From Cyanobium sp. NS01 (GTDB lineage Bacteria; Cyanobacteriota; Cyanobacteriia; PCC-6307; Cyanobiaceae): a stretch of DNA of 64,000 nt. The notes below the pieces were generated by a model, which had not been told where the DNA came from, ran no database searches, and saw only the letters and a program-made list of their open reading frames with translations. Position numbers and translations under genes: made by a program. Each line of letters opens with the position of its first letter. Within the stretch, counting starts at the first letter, position 1. This document shows positions 41,580 through 51,226 of this stretch, piece by piece. The stretch is from NCBI RefSeq assembly GCF_014280235.1, contig NZ_CP047940.1, positions 2,604,001-2,668,000 of the forward strand, given 5' to 3'.

Positions 41580-42635
41580 ATGCGCAACCCCCTGCTCCCG
41601 TTGACAGCGGCCGCGGCCGCTGTGCTGCCGTTGATCAGCGTGCTGGGTTGCACGCCCGCGAACCCGCCCCAGCAAAGCGCCAGGACATCACCCGTGGCGT
41701 CGACGATTCCGGCGCCAGCGGCGGCCCCGTGCACGAACCAGAGCTATGCACCGGAAGCCCTGTTCAGCCAGGCCAAGCCCGGTGTCGCTGTGGTCAAAAC
41801 CCCGGGCAGCCTCGGCAGCGGCTTTGTGGTGCGCCACCAGGGTGGCAACACCCTGCTGCTCACCAATGCCCATGTGGTGGGCCGCTCTGAGACGGCGACG
41901 ATCCACTGGGCGGATGGCAGCCAGGATGTGGCCGCGGTACTGGCCTCTGCAGGCGGCAGCTCGCCGCTGAACGATCTGGCCTTGCTGGAGGTAAGGGGGC
42001 AGCGGGGGCGCGTGCTTCCCCTGAAGCGTTCAGGCGTGAACGTCGGCAGTGACATCGTTGCCATTGGCGCCCCCCAGGGCCTGGACTTCAGCCTCAGCCG
42101 CGGGGTGGTGAGCAGCGTGCGGGAGCAGGGCCAGCTGCTGCAGATCGATGCGGCCATCAACCCGGGCAATTCCGGTGGTCCGGTTCTGGACCGCACCGGC
42201 TGTGTCGTGGGGATGGCCACGTTCAAGGTGCCGGACAGCGAAGGACTCAACTTCGCCATCACCAGCAGCCTCTTGGAGGAGTTTCTGGGCAATCCACCGC
42301 AGCCCCGCTCCACCGAGGCACCACCCATCGCCAACCGCGCCGCCCCGGCCCCGGAGCCCACCGCCGAAGCCAGCTGCTGGTTCCAGATGGAGCGCGGCGC
42401 CACCGAGCTCAGCCCGGGCTTGTGCCGGGTGGAGCGACGCATCAATGCCAACGGCCACGAGGTGTTCGACGTGATGGAACGGGGCGGCCCCACCCGCAGC
42501 GTCGTGATGTGGGATGACGACTCCGCCGAGGTCTTCCTGGACGGCAGGCGGTACGTCGGGCGCTGGGCCATCGATGCGGACGGCGACGTGCGCGTCAACG
42601 TCGCCGGTGGGGTGTTCGCGTTCCGGCGTGGCTGA
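41580..42635 (+). CDS. Trypsin-like serine protease lipoprotein
   Basis: 351 aa from the ATG at 41580; an ATG at 41553 is the alternative. MRNPLLPLTAAAAAVLPLIS then VLGC is a lipoprotein signal with lipobox. The trypsin-like catalytic triad is His in LLTNAHVVG, Asp in NDLALLEV and Ser in PGNSGGPVLD. There is no PDZ domain; instead a linker and a roughly 90-residue C-terminal domain (CRVERRINANGHEVF, VNVAGGVFAFRRG) follow. That domain is duplicated as a fragment at 1171-1500. It lies next to the integrase inside the element. Similar HtrA-like enzymes act in the periplasm on misfolded or foreign proteins. Confidence 0.85.
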   Translation: MRNPLLPLTAAAAAVLPLISVLGCTPANPPQQSARTSPVASTIPAPAAAPCTNQSYAPEALFSQAKPGVAVVKTPGSLGSGFVVRHQGGNTLLLTNAHVVGRSETATIHWADGSQDVAAVLASAGGSSPLNDLALLEVRGQRGRVLPLKRSGVNVGSDIVAIGAPQGLDFSLSRGVVSSVREQGQLLQIDAAINPGNSGGPVLDRTGCVVGMATFKVPDSEGLNFAITSSLLEEFLGNPPQPRSTEAPPIANRAAPAPEPTAEASCWFQMERGATELSPGLCRVERRINANGHEVFDVMERGGPTRSVVMWDDDSAEVFLDGRRYVGRWAIDADGDVRVNVAGGVFAFRRG

Positions 42636-42668
42636 TCGGGGGGCGTTTCAATTCAGGGCTGCACGGGC

Positions 42669-43901
42669 CTACACGGCCGTAGCCCCAGCGCAGATGACCG
42701 CCCTGTGCTGACGGCCCCGCTCCAGCGCAACCTCAAGCGTTTCTCCATCCGTCCAGGCTCCGTAGTGGCGGTGGTGGGTCTCCAGGGAGTGGCGCATCAA
42801 CGCCGCAGTAATTCTTGGGCTGTGCCCATAAAGCTCATGGGCGCGCAAGGCGTAGCCGTGTCGGAAGGAATAGGACGCGAGCTTCCCGCCTCTGGCCGCC
42901 ACCTCCGCCCTCAGGACGTTCCAGAACGGACGACGGTTGAGGTACTGCCGAACGCTCTGCGCCGCATCTCCATCTGCAGCACCCAGGGGAGGCAGGGGGA
43001 TCTCTGCCGCGGCCAGTCGGTTCAACAGCCTGCGACTCTCACCATCAAGGCCCTGCGGATCAAGGCCTTCTACCAAACCCGCCTTGGTCATTCCCCGGGC
43101 GGTGCGCTTCTGGTACTCCACCTGCAACTTGTCGCCGCTGACCCGGCAGTAACGCAACTCCACGGGTCGCAACCCAAAGCAGCCCAGCAACCCAATCGCC
43201 AGCCGCCAGCGGGGATCAGGGATGGCCGCGAGCAGCCGGATCAGCTGTTCATCCTTAATGGGCGTTGCCTCGTGGCCTCCGTCCTCGGCCAAGGGCTTGC
43301 CGATGAAGGGAATCAGATCCGCCGGCGGCAGCCAGCGATCGGGGCCACCTTGCTGCTCTACCGCGTAGCGCAGCAGCTGAGCGGCGTACTGGATGCGCAA
43401 CTTGCGGGCCCGGCTCCCAGGTGCCCCACCGCATCGATCCCGCAAAGCGGCCAGCAGATCACGCCCATTCATCGGCGCAGGGCGGGATTGCATCACCTCC
43501 AGCACCTGGCGCATGACCGGCGCGTAAGCCGCGTTGAACGTGCTCGGCTTCACGGCACCTGTATGCGAGGTCTTGTGGGCCTGGAAGCTGGCCACAAGCC
43601 CGTCCCAGTTCACCCTGGAGGGCTTGGCTGGATCAGCCCGACGGAACAGCTGGTACGCCTCCCTCAGGCCCATCTGCTGGGCATCCATGCAGCCGCGGAT
43701 CTGTTGAAGCAGCAGCAGCAGCGCGGTGACACAGCTCGCATCCCAGCTGAGGTCAAGCGTCACACTGGTGCGCGTGCCATCCTCAAGCCGCTGCGTCAGC
43801 TGGACCTTCCCGTGAATGTCGCGAACACTCCAGCCAAAGCCGTGCTCTCGCTTGATGGTGCCGCGCAGCTCGCTCACCCACTTCGGCGTTCGGGAAACCA
43901 T
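42669..43901 (-). CDS. Tyrosine recombinase (integrase)
   Basis: 410 aa phage-type integrase. The catalytic arginine is in LLGCFGLRPVELRYC; SYSFRHGYALR supplies the His and second Arg; LMRHSLETHHRHYG supplies the last His and the nucleophilic Tyr. An N-terminal part (GTIKREHGFGWSVRD, LDLSWDASCV) fits arm- and core-binding domains. It sits 133 bp from the right repeat, reading away from the tRNA, so it would be its own attP neighbour in the circular form. It should catalyse recombination between the two 46-bp tRNA repeats. Confidence 0.93.
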   Translation of the reverse strand: MVSRTPKWVSELRGTIKREHGFGWSVRDIHGKVQLTQRLEDGTRTSVTLDLSWDASCVTALLLLLQQIRGCMDAQQMGLREAYQLFRRADPAKPSRVNWDGLVASFQAHKTSHTGAVKPSTFNAAYAPVMRQVLEVMQSRPAPMNGRDLLAALRDRCGGAPGSRARKLRIQYAAQLLRYAVEQQGGPDRWLPPADLIPFIGKPLAEDGGHEATPIKDEQLIRLLAAIPDPRWRLAIGLLGCFGLRPVELRYCRVSGDKLQVEYQKRTARGMTKAGLVEGLDPQGLDGESRRLLNRLAAAEIPLPPLGAADGDAAQSVRQYLNRRPFWNVLRAEVAARGGKLASYSFRHGYALRAHELYGHSPRITAALMRHSLETHHRHYGAWTDGETLEVALERGRQHRAVICAGATAV

Positions 43902-43913
43902 GGCTGGGACTGC

Positions 43914-43953
43914 CTGCGCAAGGGTTCCAGTCTTGCGCAGAATCGTGCGCAGA
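43914..43953. promoter_or_regulatory. Candidate integrase arm sites, right end
   Basis: CTGCGCAAG (43914-43922), TTGCGCAGA (43933-43941) and GTGCGCAGA (43945-43953), upstream of the integrase start and about 80-120 bp inside the right repeat. Matching boxes lie inside the left end at 1652-1672. Confidence 0.35.
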
Positions 43954-44034
43954 ACCGCCCTTGCATGCGCACCAATGCGGGAGCGGCACTCACCCCAAAC
44001 CTTGAAGAACCCAGCTGCAGCAAGGCTTTTTCCA

Positions 44035-44107
<73 letters not shown>

Positions 44108-45130
44108 GTGGGCACGACGCTACCGCAACTCGGCCGGCTCTCCGGAGCGCCCGCAGCCCCGTCAGGGGGGCCTCGCCGGCGGCGGCGGCGACGGCCGCCC
44201 TCCCGCCTTCAGCGGCTGCGCTGGCGTCTGGAAGCCCTGCTGGTGCGGCTGTTGCTGGCCCTGCTGCAGGGGCGCCGCCACGGCACCATGCGGCGCGGCA
44301 TCCGAATCGCCTGCGGCGTGGCCGCGCCCGCGCTGGCGCCCCGGCTGCAGACGGCCAACGCCAACCTCGAGCGCGTCTACGGCAGCCAGCTGAGCAGGGC
44401 CGAGCGGCAACGGCTGGCGGCCCGCTCGCTGCAGAGCTTCTTTCTCTCCTGCCTGGAATCGATCATCCAGCCGGTGAACCCCGAGCGCATCACGGCCGAG
44501 GGCGAGGGGCTCTCGGAGCTGCTGGCCACCCATCAGCGCGGCGAGGCCCTGATCGTGGGCTCACTGCATCTGGGCTGCTGGGATCTGGCCCTGCGCTGGC
44601 TCAGTGAGCGGCTCAACAACCTGGCCGTGATCTACAGGCCCGCCCACAACCCCCACGCCGACGCCCTGCTCAACGCCGCCCGCAGTGCCAACAGCCGCTG
44701 CCGCTGGATCTCCCAGTTCGATGCCCGCGGCATCCTGCAGAGCCTGCGGGATGGCTGCGGCCTCGTGGTGATGACCGATCTCTACAGCCAGCGCAGTCCA
44801 TGGCAGGTGGACGTGCTGGGCCTGGCCACCCGCTTTGCCACCGGCCCGGTGAGCCTCTCCCAGAAAACCGGCGCGCCCCTGTTCCCCGTGGCCCACGTGC
44901 GCGACGACGACGGCCGCTTCCGGCTGATCTGCGGCCCAGCGCTGCGTCCGGGGCAGGGGCCCGAGGCCCTGGCCGCCCAGGCCCAGGCCCTGAGCCGCTG
45001 GCACGAGCCCTGGATCCAGGCCTACGCCGAGCAGTACTACTGGATCAACCGCCGCTGGCGGCCCGGCGATGGCAGTGGCGGCCGGCTGCGCCAGCTGCCG
45101 CCACCGGCGGCCCGGGCCCTGAAGCCCTGA
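44108..45130 (+). CDS. LpxL/HtrB-like lysophospholipid acyltransferase
   Basis: Up to 340 aa. It matches the lipid A acyltransferase family: IVGSLHLGCWDLALRWL carries the Hx4D catalytic pair, and NLAVIYRPAHNPHAD, ILQSLRDGCGLVVMTDL and FATGPVSLSQKTGAPLFPV follow family order. It ends WHEPWIQAYAEQYYWINRRW as HtrB proteins do. The GTG at 44108 abuts the tRNA and its first 30 residues are arginine-rich, so a start further in (a GTG at 44243 or the ATG at 44288) may be right. It acylates lipid A or a related lipid at the inner membrane. Its stop overlaps the next start. Confidence 0.85.
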   Translation: MGTTLPQLGRLSGAPAAPSGGPRRRRRRRPPSRLQRLRWRLEALLVRLLLALLQGRRHGTMRRGIRIACGVAAPALAPRLQTANANLERVYGSQLSRAERQRLAARSLQSFFLSCLESIIQPVNPERITAEGEGLSELLATHQRGEALIVGSLHLGCWDLALRWLSERLNNLAVIYRPAHNPHADALLNAARSANSRCRWISQFDARGILQSLRDGCGLVVMTDLYSQRSPWQVDVLGLATRFATGPVSLSQKTGAPLFPVAHVRDDDGRFRLICGPALRPGQGPEALAAQAQALSRWHEPWIQAYAEQYYWINRRWRPGDGSGGRLRQLPPPAARALKP

Positions 45131-45630
45131 TGGCCAGCGGCCGCAGCCACGACCGCGCCACCTGGCTGCTGGCCCTGCCCTTCGCGCTGCTGTGGGCGCC
45201 GGCCCTGGGCCTGGCGGGGCTGGGCACCGCCGGGCTCAGCTTCCTGATGGGCGGCCTGCTGCTCTCCCCCGACCTCGACACCCGCTCCAACGCCACCCGC
45301 CGCTGGGGCCCCCTGAAGCTGCTCTGGTGGCCCTACCGCAAGGGGCTGGCGCACCGCTCGATGCTCTCCCACAGTCCGCTGCTGGGAACGGCCGGCCGCC
45401 TGGCCTACCTGGCCCTGCTGGCCCTGGGCCTGACCGCCCTGCTCAGCCCGTTCGGGGCGCCCTCGCCCGCGGAGCTGCTGGGCTGGGCCGGGGGGCTCTG
45501 GCGCGGGCAGCGGCCCCTGCTGGTGTGTGCCCTGGTGGCCCTGGAGGCCAGCAGCTGGCTGCACCTGATCCAGGATGGCGACCCGATGCCGCGGCTGCCC
45601 CGGCCGCTGCGCCGCCGCCGCCGCCGCTGA
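45130..45630 (+). CDS. DUF2227 putative metal-binding membrane protein
   Basis: 166 aa from the ATG overlapping the upstream stop. Features are LLLSPDLDTRSNATRRWGPL, then WWPYRKGLAHRSMLSHSPLLG, with the Asp, His and Ser-His residues of the DUF2227/metal-dependent hydrolase-like family, flanked by four hydrophobic segments. A late WLHLIQDGD adds further likely ligands. Function is unproven. The C-terminus is a run of arginines, typical of membrane-protein tails. Confidence 0.75.
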   Translation: MASGRSHDRATWLLALPFALLWAPALGLAGLGTAGLSFLMGGLLLSPDLDTRSNATRRWGPLKLLWWPYRKGLAHRSMLSHSPLLGTAGRLAYLALLALGLTALLSPFGAPSPAELLGWAGGLWRGQRPLLVCALVALEASSWLHLIQDGDPMPRLPRPLRRRRRR

Positions 45631-45671
45631 GGCCCGGGCGGCCCCCTGTCCCCTTGCCGAGGCCCTGGCCG

Positions 45672-46541
45672 ATGCCCGCCGATCCCAGCCTCAACGCCCT
45701 GGCCGAACTGATCGCCGTGGTGGCGCGGCTGCGGGATCCCGCCGGCGGCTGCCCCTGGGACCTGGAGCAGACCCACACCTCCCTGCTGCCCTACGTGCTG
45801 GAGGAGGCCCACGAGGTGGCCGATGCCATCCGCCACGGCGATGACGACCACCTCAGCGAGGAGCTGGGCGACCTGCTGCTGCAGGTGGTGCTGCACGCCC
45901 AGATCGCCAGGGAGGCGGGGCGATTTGATCTGGAGGCGATCGCCCGGGGCCTCAGCGCCAAGCTGATCCGCCGCCACCCCCACGTGTTCGCCGGCGCCGA
46001 AGCCAAAGACAGCGCCTCCGTGCGGGCCAGCTGGGCGGCGATCAAGGCCGCCGAACGGCCGCAGCAGTCGGCCAGCCCGGTGAGCGAGCGGCTCGGCCCC
46101 AAGGTGCGCAGCCAGCCGGCCCTGGCCGGCGCCATGGCCATCTCCCGCCAGGCCGCCGCCGCCGGCTTCGAGTGGGACGACCTCAGCGGCGTGTGGGAGA
46201 AGGTGCACGAGGAGCTCGACGAGCTCAAGCAAGCCGTGGCCAGCGGCGACCGGGCCCATGCCCAGGAGGAGCTGGGCGATGTGCTGTTCACCCTGGTGAA
46301 CGTGGCCCGCTGGTGCGGCATCGACCCGGAAACCGGCCTGGCCGGCACCAACCACCGCTTCCTGGACCGTTTCTCCCGCGTGGAAGCCGCCCTCGGCGGC
46401 GACCTCGGCGGGCGCACCATCCGCGAACTGGAGGGGCTGTGGCAGCAGGCCAAGGCGGCGATCCGGGCCGAGGCGGCAGCCGCCCAGGCGGCCTCAGCTA
46501 CTCATCCGGCAGGTTCGGGCGGCCCTGGCGCCGCAGCTTGA
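45672..46541 (+). CDS. mazG: MazG nucleoside triphosphate pyrophosphohydrolase
   Basis: 289 aa with two MazG domains. The first has GCPWDLEQTHTSLLPYVLEE then EVADAI...EELGDLLLQVVLHAQIA; the second has WEKVHEELDELKQAV and EELGDVLFTLVNVARW. The ExxE and ExxD metal-binding helices are complete in both. MazG hydrolyses NTPs to NMPs and can lower ppGpp or remove damaged nucleotides. The 3' end overlaps the convergent arfB gene by 44 bp. Confidence 0.93.
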   Translation: MPADPSLNALAELIAVVARLRDPAGGCPWDLEQTHTSLLPYVLEEAHEVADAIRHGDDDHLSEELGDLLLQVVLHAQIAREAGRFDLEAIARGLSAKLIRRHPHVFAGAEAKDSASVRASWAAIKAAERPQQSASPVSERLGPKVRSQPALAGAMAISRQAAAAGFEWDDLSGVWEKVHEELDELKQAVASGDRAHAQEELGDVLFTLVNVARWCGIDPETGLAGTNHRFLDRFSRVEAALGGDLGGRTIRELEGLWQQAKAAIRAEAAAAQAASATHPAGSGGPGAAA

Positions 46542-46950
46542 TCGCGCCCCGCTGCTTCTTCGCCGCCAGGCGCCGCTCCACCGAGCCGCGGCTGGGCCGG
46601 GTGGGGCGCCGGGGCGGCGGCGGCGGCCGCAGCGCCTCCTGCAACTGCGCCACCAGGCGCCGCTGGGCCGCCACCCGGTTCTGCCACTGGGAGCGGTGCT
46701 CACTGGCCGCCACCACCAGGGCACCCTCCACCAGCCGTCCCTCCAGCCGCCGCAGCGCCCGCGCCCGCAGCGCCGCCGGCAGCGCCTGGGAGGCCGCCAG
46801 ATCGAACACCAGCTCCACCCGCGAATCGGTGGTGTTCACGTTCTGTCCCCCCGGGCCCGAGGAGCGCGAGAAGCGCCAGCGCAGCTCCGCCGCCGGAATC
46901 AGCACCGCCGGCGTCACGCGCAGATCACCGCCGGGCAGGTCGCTGGCCAT
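46498..46950 (-). CDS. arfB: Peptidyl-tRNA hydrolase ArfB (GGQ release factor)
   Basis: 150 aa from the ATG at 46950 (MASDLPGGDLRVTP). SRSSGPGGQNVNTTDSRVEL contains the catalytic GGQ, the C-terminal basic tail (RRLAAKKQRGAIKLRRQGR) enters the mRNA channel, and the domain is otherwise standard. ArfB rescues stalled ribosomes by hydrolysing peptidyl-tRNA. It is convergent with mazG and overlaps it. Confidence 0.92.
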   Translation of the reverse strand: MASDLPGGDLRVTPAVLIPAAELRWRFSRSSGPGGQNVNTTDSRVELVFDLAASQALPAALRARALRRLEGRLVEGALVVAASEHRSQWQNRVAAQRRLVAQLQEALRPPPPPRRPTRPSRGSVERRLAAKKQRGAIKLRRQGRPNLPDE

Positions 46951-47026
46951 GGTCTGAGCCTGCCACGGGCCTGGAAGCGCGCTGTGCAAGCGTACGGATC
47001 AGCTTTCCGCAGCACGCCCTGCCCCC

Positions 47027-47878
47027 ATGGCCCCCTCCCCCGGCTGGATCGATGAGGTCTACGACGGTGTGCGCTATGGCCTGGCCGGCCGGGTGATCGC
47101 CGAAACCGATTCGCCCTACCAGCGCATCACGATCATCGAGAGCGAGCGCTACGGCAAGGGCCTGCTGCTCGATGGCTGCTGGATGACGGCCGAGCGCCAG
47201 GAACGGCACTACCACGAAGCCCTGGTGCATCCGGCCCTCTGCGGAGCCAGCAACCTCGAACGGGTGCTGGTGATCGGCGGCGGCGACGGCGGCACCGCCC
47301 GCGAGTGCCTGCGCCACCCCGGCGTAGGCCAGCTCGACATGGTGGAGATCGATGGCCAGGTGGTGGCCTGGAGCCGCGAGCACCTGCCCAGCCTCGGCGG
47401 TGGCTGCTGGGATGACCCCCGCTTCCAGCTCACGGTGGGCGATGGCATCGCCTGGGCCGCAGCCGCCCCGGACGCCAGCTACGACGTGGTGATCGTGGAT
47501 GGCTCCGACCCCGCCGGCCCGGCCGAGGGACTGTTCAACCGCGCCTTCTTCCAGCACTGCCGCCGCATCCTCAGGCCCGGGGGCGTGTTCGCCACCCAGA
47601 GCGAATCGCCGGAGGCCTTCCGCGCGGTGCACCTGGAGATGGTGCAGGTGCTGCGCCAGGTGTTCGGCCATGCCGATCCCCTCTATGGCTGGGTGCCGAT
47701 GTACCCGAGCGGCTGGTGGAGCTGGACCTTTGCCGCCATCGACGGCCGTCGTTATCTGCAGCCGGATCCCGCCCGCGCCGCGGCCGTGGTCGATGGCTGT
47801 GAGATCTGGAGCCCCCGCTGGCAGCGCGGCGCCTTCGAGGCGGTGCCAGCGGCGATCGAGCGGGCCCTCAACGCCTGA
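47027..47878 (+). CDS. speE: Spermidine synthase
   Basis: 283 aa. It has [51 protein letters not shown] (the aminopropyl-donor site) and [17 protein letters not shown], all SpeE signatures. It transfers an aminopropyl group from decarboxylated S-adenosylmethionine to putrescine. It is followed 11 bp later by speB, so the pair forms a polyamine operon. Confidence 0.95.
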   Translation: MAPSPGWIDEVYDGVRYGLAGRVIAETDSPYQRITIIESERYGKGLLLDGCWMTAERQERHYHEALVHPALCGASNLERVLVIGGGDGGTARECLRHPGVGQLDMVEIDGQVVAWSREHLPSLGGGCWDDPRFQLTVGDGIAWAAAAPDASYDVVIVDGSDPAGPAEGLFNRAFFQHCRRILRPGGVFATQSESPEAFRAVHLEMVQVLRQVFGHADPLYGWVPMYPSGWWSWTFAAIDGRRYLQPDPARAAAVVDGCEIWSPRWQRGAFEAVPAAIERALNA

Positions 47879-47889
47879 ATCCCACCGCC

Positions 47890-48753
47890 ATGGCCTCCCT
47901 CCCCCTGTTTGACACCGACGGCGCCATCTACATGGCGAGCCGCCGCGATCCAGCCGGCTGCCGCGTCGGCCTGTTCGGGGTGCCCTACGACGGCACCACC
48001 TCGTTCCGCCCCGGCACCCGCTTCGGGCCGGCGGCGATCCGGGAGGTGAGCAGCGGCCTCGAAACCTATTGCCCCCAGCTTCACCTGGATCTGGAGGATC
48101 TAGCCTTCGCCGATCTGGGGGCTGTGGAGATTCCCTTCGGCAACCCCGAGCCGGTGGTGGCCGCCGTGCGCCGGGCCACGCAAGCCGTGCTCGAGCTGGG
48201 GCTCAAACCCCTGATGCTGGGCGGTGAGCACTCGATCAGCTCGGGCGCCGTGGCGGCCGTGGCCCAGCGGCATCCAGAGCTGGCCCTGGTGCAGCTCGAT
48301 GCCCACGCCGACCTGCGCCAGGAGTGGCTGGGCGCCCGCCACAGCCATGCCTGCGCCATGCGCCGCTGCCTGGAGGTGCTGCCCAGCGGCCAGCTGCTGC
48401 AGATCGCCATCCGCAGCGGCACGCGGGAGGAGTTCAGGGAGCTCAGCAGCAGCGGCCGGCTGGTGGCGATCGAGCGGATGGCCGAGGCCCTGCGGCCCCT
48501 GCGCGGCCGGCCCCTCTACCTCACCGTGGACCTCGACTGGTTTGATCCGGCGGTGATGGCCGGCACCGGCACCCCCGAACCGGGCGGCTTCCACTGGCCC
48601 GATTTCGCTGCCCTGGTGGAGGAGCTGCGCCAGCACCAGCTGGTGGGCGCCGACGTGGTGGAACTGGCCCCCCAGCTCGATCCCAGCGGCGTCAGCAGCG
48701 TGCTGGCCGCCAAGGTGACCCGCAGCCTGCTGCTGCTGCTGGGTGCTCAGTAG
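47890..48753 (+). CDS. speB: Agmatinase
   Basis: 287 aa ureohydrolase. Mn-binding motifs are LMLGGEHSIS, LVQLDAHADLRQEW and VDLDWFDPAVMAGTGTPEPGG. It converts agmatine to putrescine and urea, supplying speE. Co-transcription with speE is likely from the short gap. The stop overlaps the convergent cNMP-domain gene by a few bases. Confidence 0.93.
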   Translation: MASLPLFDTDGAIYMASRRDPAGCRVGLFGVPYDGTTSFRPGTRFGPAAIREVSSGLETYCPQLHLDLEDLAFADLGAVEIPFGNPEPVVAAVRRATQAVLELGLKPLMLGGEHSISSGAVAAVAQRHPELALVQLDAHADLRQEWLGARHSHACAMRRCLEVLPSGQLLQIAIRSGTREEFRELSSSGRLVAIERMAEALRPLRGRPLYLTVDLDWFDPAVMAGTGTPEPGGFHWPDFAALVEELRQHQLVGADVVELAPQLDPSGVSSVLAAKVTRSLLLLLGAQ

Positions 48754-49145
48754 CAGCAGGTGCCGCTGGTGCGCTGCTCGCGCAGGCGCTGGTGCTGCTG
48801 GCCGATCAGCTGCACCGCCAGGGTGGGGTGGTTGTGCAGCAGGTTGAGGAAGCCGAGGCGGTCCAGCCGCAGGATTTCCACCGGCGTGCGGGCCAGGGCG
48901 TCACTGCGGTGGATACCGTCGCCCCACACGATGTCCTGGTAGCTGAACATCTCCCCCGGCCGGTAGCTGAGCCGCTCTCCGGATGGGCCCTGCACCTCCA
49001 CGATGCCGCGGCGCACGCCATAGATGGAATCGGCCGGCGCCCCGGCGCCGTACACCTTGGCTCCCGTGGGCAGGGTCACCACCTCACAGTCGGCATGGGC
49101 CGCCATCAGGGCAATCGGGGCGGTTTGAGGAGCGGTAGCGATCAA
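48747..49145 (-). CDS. Cyclic-nucleotide-binding domain protein
   Basis: 132 aa: a lone cNMP-binding (Crp-like) fold, LPTGAKVYGAGAPADSIYGV, RRGIVEVQGPSGERLSYRPG and EMFSYQDIV, without a DNA-binding helix-turn-helix in the remaining 40 residues (HNHPTLAVQLIGQQHQRLRE). It may be a small sensor, or an Ntc-like regulator reduced to its effector domain. The C-terminal cysteine pair (TCCY) is notable. Confidence 0.75.
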   Translation of the reverse strand: MIATAPQTAPIALMAAHADCEVVTLPTGAKVYGAGAPADSIYGVRRGIVEVQGPSGERLSYRPGEMFSYQDIVWGDGIHRSDALARTPVEILRLDRLGFLNLLHNHPTLAVQLIGQQHQRLREQRTSGTCCY

Positions 49146-49775
49146 CGGCGTGGCCAGCGGGTAGCAGAGTGAATCAACCTATTTTGATCGTCTCCCTGCC
49201 ATCAAGGGGTGTCGAAGACAGCCAGATGTGCTCTGCTGAACGATCTTTCGATTTCGTTCAATAGTGTGGCAGCAACGCCTCCAGGCTCAGCTGCTGGCTG
49301 CCGCCGAACATCGATGGCCCGCCGAACACGGCGTGATCAGCAACTGACTCATCCGTCCTGGCGAGGACGCCTTCGCTGCGGCCAGGCTGAGTCTGGCCTG
49401 TCACAGAGGCCAGGGTCTGGTCGGGCGAGGCAAGCCCGGCGTTCGAATCGGCTTGTGGATCCTGAGGGTCGCCGAGGGGCAGCCGCGGTGGCCGCGCCGT
49501 CCAGTGGTGGCACCACAGCTCGGAGGAGTGAGCGGAATGGATCGCCAGACGCCTCAGATGGCACCAGCCCGCAGCGGCTCCCGGAGAGGAGGCGCAATGG
49601 CGGCAACTGCGGCAGCTGGGGCGATGACCCATCAAGCAAGATTTCTTGAGGGACCCAAAGTAGGGAGATTGGGCCTGGAAGGCCGGGTTGAAACCCGAAT
49701 CTCCGGATTGTCTTCGGAGCTGGGCTGCGCCACAGCCAGGCTGCTGGAGTGCGGCCATAACCTCAAGGCCCCGCT
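49146..49775. other. Spacer without a supported gene
   Basis: 630 bp between the cNMP-domain gene and gcvT. Several frames are open on both strands, including 166 codons at 49258-49758 minus, but none resembles a known family. An inverted repeat TGAACGA-N10-TCGTTCA lies at 49237-49260, a possible operator for the leftward cNMP-domain gene. The gcvT promoter must be near the right end. Confidence 0.4.
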
Positions 49776-50891
49776 GTGCTCCTGGTGGACCTGCTGCGCA
49801 CCCCTCTTCACGCCGTGATTCAGGCTGCGGGGGGGCGGCTGGTGCCCTTCGCCGGCTGGGAGATGCCCGTGCAGTTCTCGGGCCTGGTGGCCGAACACCA
49901 GGCGGTGCGGCAGCACTGCGGAGTGTTCGACATTTCCCACATGGGGGTGCTCACCCTGCGCGGTGACGACGCCAAGGATGCCCTGCAGGGCCTCGTGCCC
50001 ACCGACCTGTTCCGCATCGGTCCCGGCGAGGCCTGCTACACGGTGCTGCTCAACCAGACAGGCGGCATCCGCGACGACCTGATCGTCTACGACCGGGGCC
50101 GACAGGCTGACGCCGCCGCTGAGACCTGCGATGAGTTGGTGCTGGTGATCAACGCCGCCTGCGCCGCTGAGGACACCGCCTGGATCCGCAGCCAGCTCGA
50201 ACCCCAGGGCATCAGCATCACCGACCGCAAGGGCGACGGCGTGCTGCTGGCCCTGCAGGGCCCGGAGGCCCAGGCGCGCCTGGAGGCCCTGAGCGGCACC
50301 AGCCTGGACAGCCTGCCCCGCTTCGGCCACCGGGAACTGACCCTGGCGGGCTGCACCGCCTTCGTGGGCCGCACCGGCTACACCGGCGAAGACGGCTTCG
50401 AGCTGCTGGTGCCCGGCGAGGTCGGCCCGGCCCTCTGGCAGCAGCTGGTCGAGAGCGGCGTCACCCCCTGTGGCCTCGGCGCCCGCGACACCCTGCGGCT
50501 GGAGGCCGCCATGCACCTCTACGGCCAGGAGATGGACAGCGCCACCAGCCCCCTGGAGGCCGGCCTGGGCTGGCTCGTGCACCTGGAGATGCCGAAACCC
50601 TTCGTGGGCCGCGAGGCGCTGGAGCGCCAGAGCGCCGCCGGGGTGAGCCGCCGCCTGGTGGGCCTGAAGCTGCAGGGCCGTGCCATCGCCCGCCACGGCT
50701 ACCCGGTGCTGCGGGATGGCGAGCCGGTGGGGGAGGTCACCAGCGGCACCTGGTCGCCCAGCCTGGGCGAAGCGATCGCCCTGGCCTACGTGCCCACGGA
50801 TGCCGCCCGCCCCGGCACCGAGCTGGCCGTGGAGATCCGCGGCAAGGCCGAACCGGCCCTGGTGGTGAAGCGGCCCTTCTACCGGCGCTAG
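49776..50891 (+). CDS. gcvT: Aminomethyltransferase (glycine cleavage T protein)
   Basis: 371 aa from a GTG. GcvT features: [52 protein letters not shown] and the C-terminal [22 protein letters not shown]. It is the tetrahydrofolate-dependent part of the glycine cleavage system and acts in photorespiration and one-carbon supply. The upstream neighbour is a long spacer, and aspS follows after a small convergent gene. Confidence 0.95.
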   Translation: MLLVDLLRTPLHAVIQAAGGRLVPFAGWEMPVQFSGLVAEHQAVRQHCGVFDISHMGVLTLRGDDAKDALQGLVPTDLFRIGPGEACYTVLLNQTGGIRDDLIVYDRGRQADAAAETCDELVLVINAACAAEDTAWIRSQLEPQGISITDRKGDGVLLALQGPEAQARLEALSGTSLDSLPRFGHRELTLAGCTAFVGRTGYTGEDGFELLVPGEVGPALWQQLVESGVTPCGLGARDTLRLEAAMHLYGQEMDSATSPLEAGLGWLVHLEMPKPFVGREALERQSAAGVSRRLVGLKLQGRAIARHGYPVLRDGEPVGEVTSGTWSPSLGEAIALAYVPTDAARPGTELAVEIRGKAEPALVVKRPFYRR

Positions 50892-51109
50892 GCGCCGCTG
50901 CCGAACTGGCTGGTGAGCTGGGCCAGCAGAGCGGCGGAGCGCTCGGGGTGGCCCTTCACCTGCAGTTCGCCGGAGCCAGGCCAGAAGTTGATCATCTCGC
51001 CGGCCTCGAGCCGAAACACCTCAAACACCCCCTCGTGGCTCCAGTGGCCAGGGAGTTCCAGGGCAGCCACGTGGGCCTTGAGCGCATCCAGCGAACCGGA
51101 AAAGTGCAT
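50888..51109 (-). CDS. Conserved small cyanobacterial protein
   Basis: 73 aa from the ATG at 51109 ([20 protein letters not shown]); a start at 51148 is possible. [36 protein letters not shown] and [12 protein letters not shown] form a compact alpha/beta domain. Similar short proteins sit next to aspS in picocyanobacteria, as recalled. Function is unknown. It overlaps the gcvT stop by four bases on the other strand. Confidence 0.6.
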   Translation of the reverse strand: MHFSGSLDALKAHVAALELPGHWSHEGVFEVFRLEAGEMINFWPGSGELQVKGHPERSAALLAQLTSQFGSGA

Positions 51110-51226
51110 GGAGCAGCAACGCAGCGAGCCGCCTGCATGCTGCCCCATCCGGGCGGCCCCGGCTGCTGCAGACCAGGGGCCGCCCCACCGGATGGGAAAA
51201 TCGCCGATTGCTCAGGGATCTTCGGC

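Noticed and set aside
49258-49758. 166-codon minus-strand open frame before gcvT
   Set aside because: Cys/His/Ser-rich translation without recognisable domains or start signal; competing frames on both strands are equally open.
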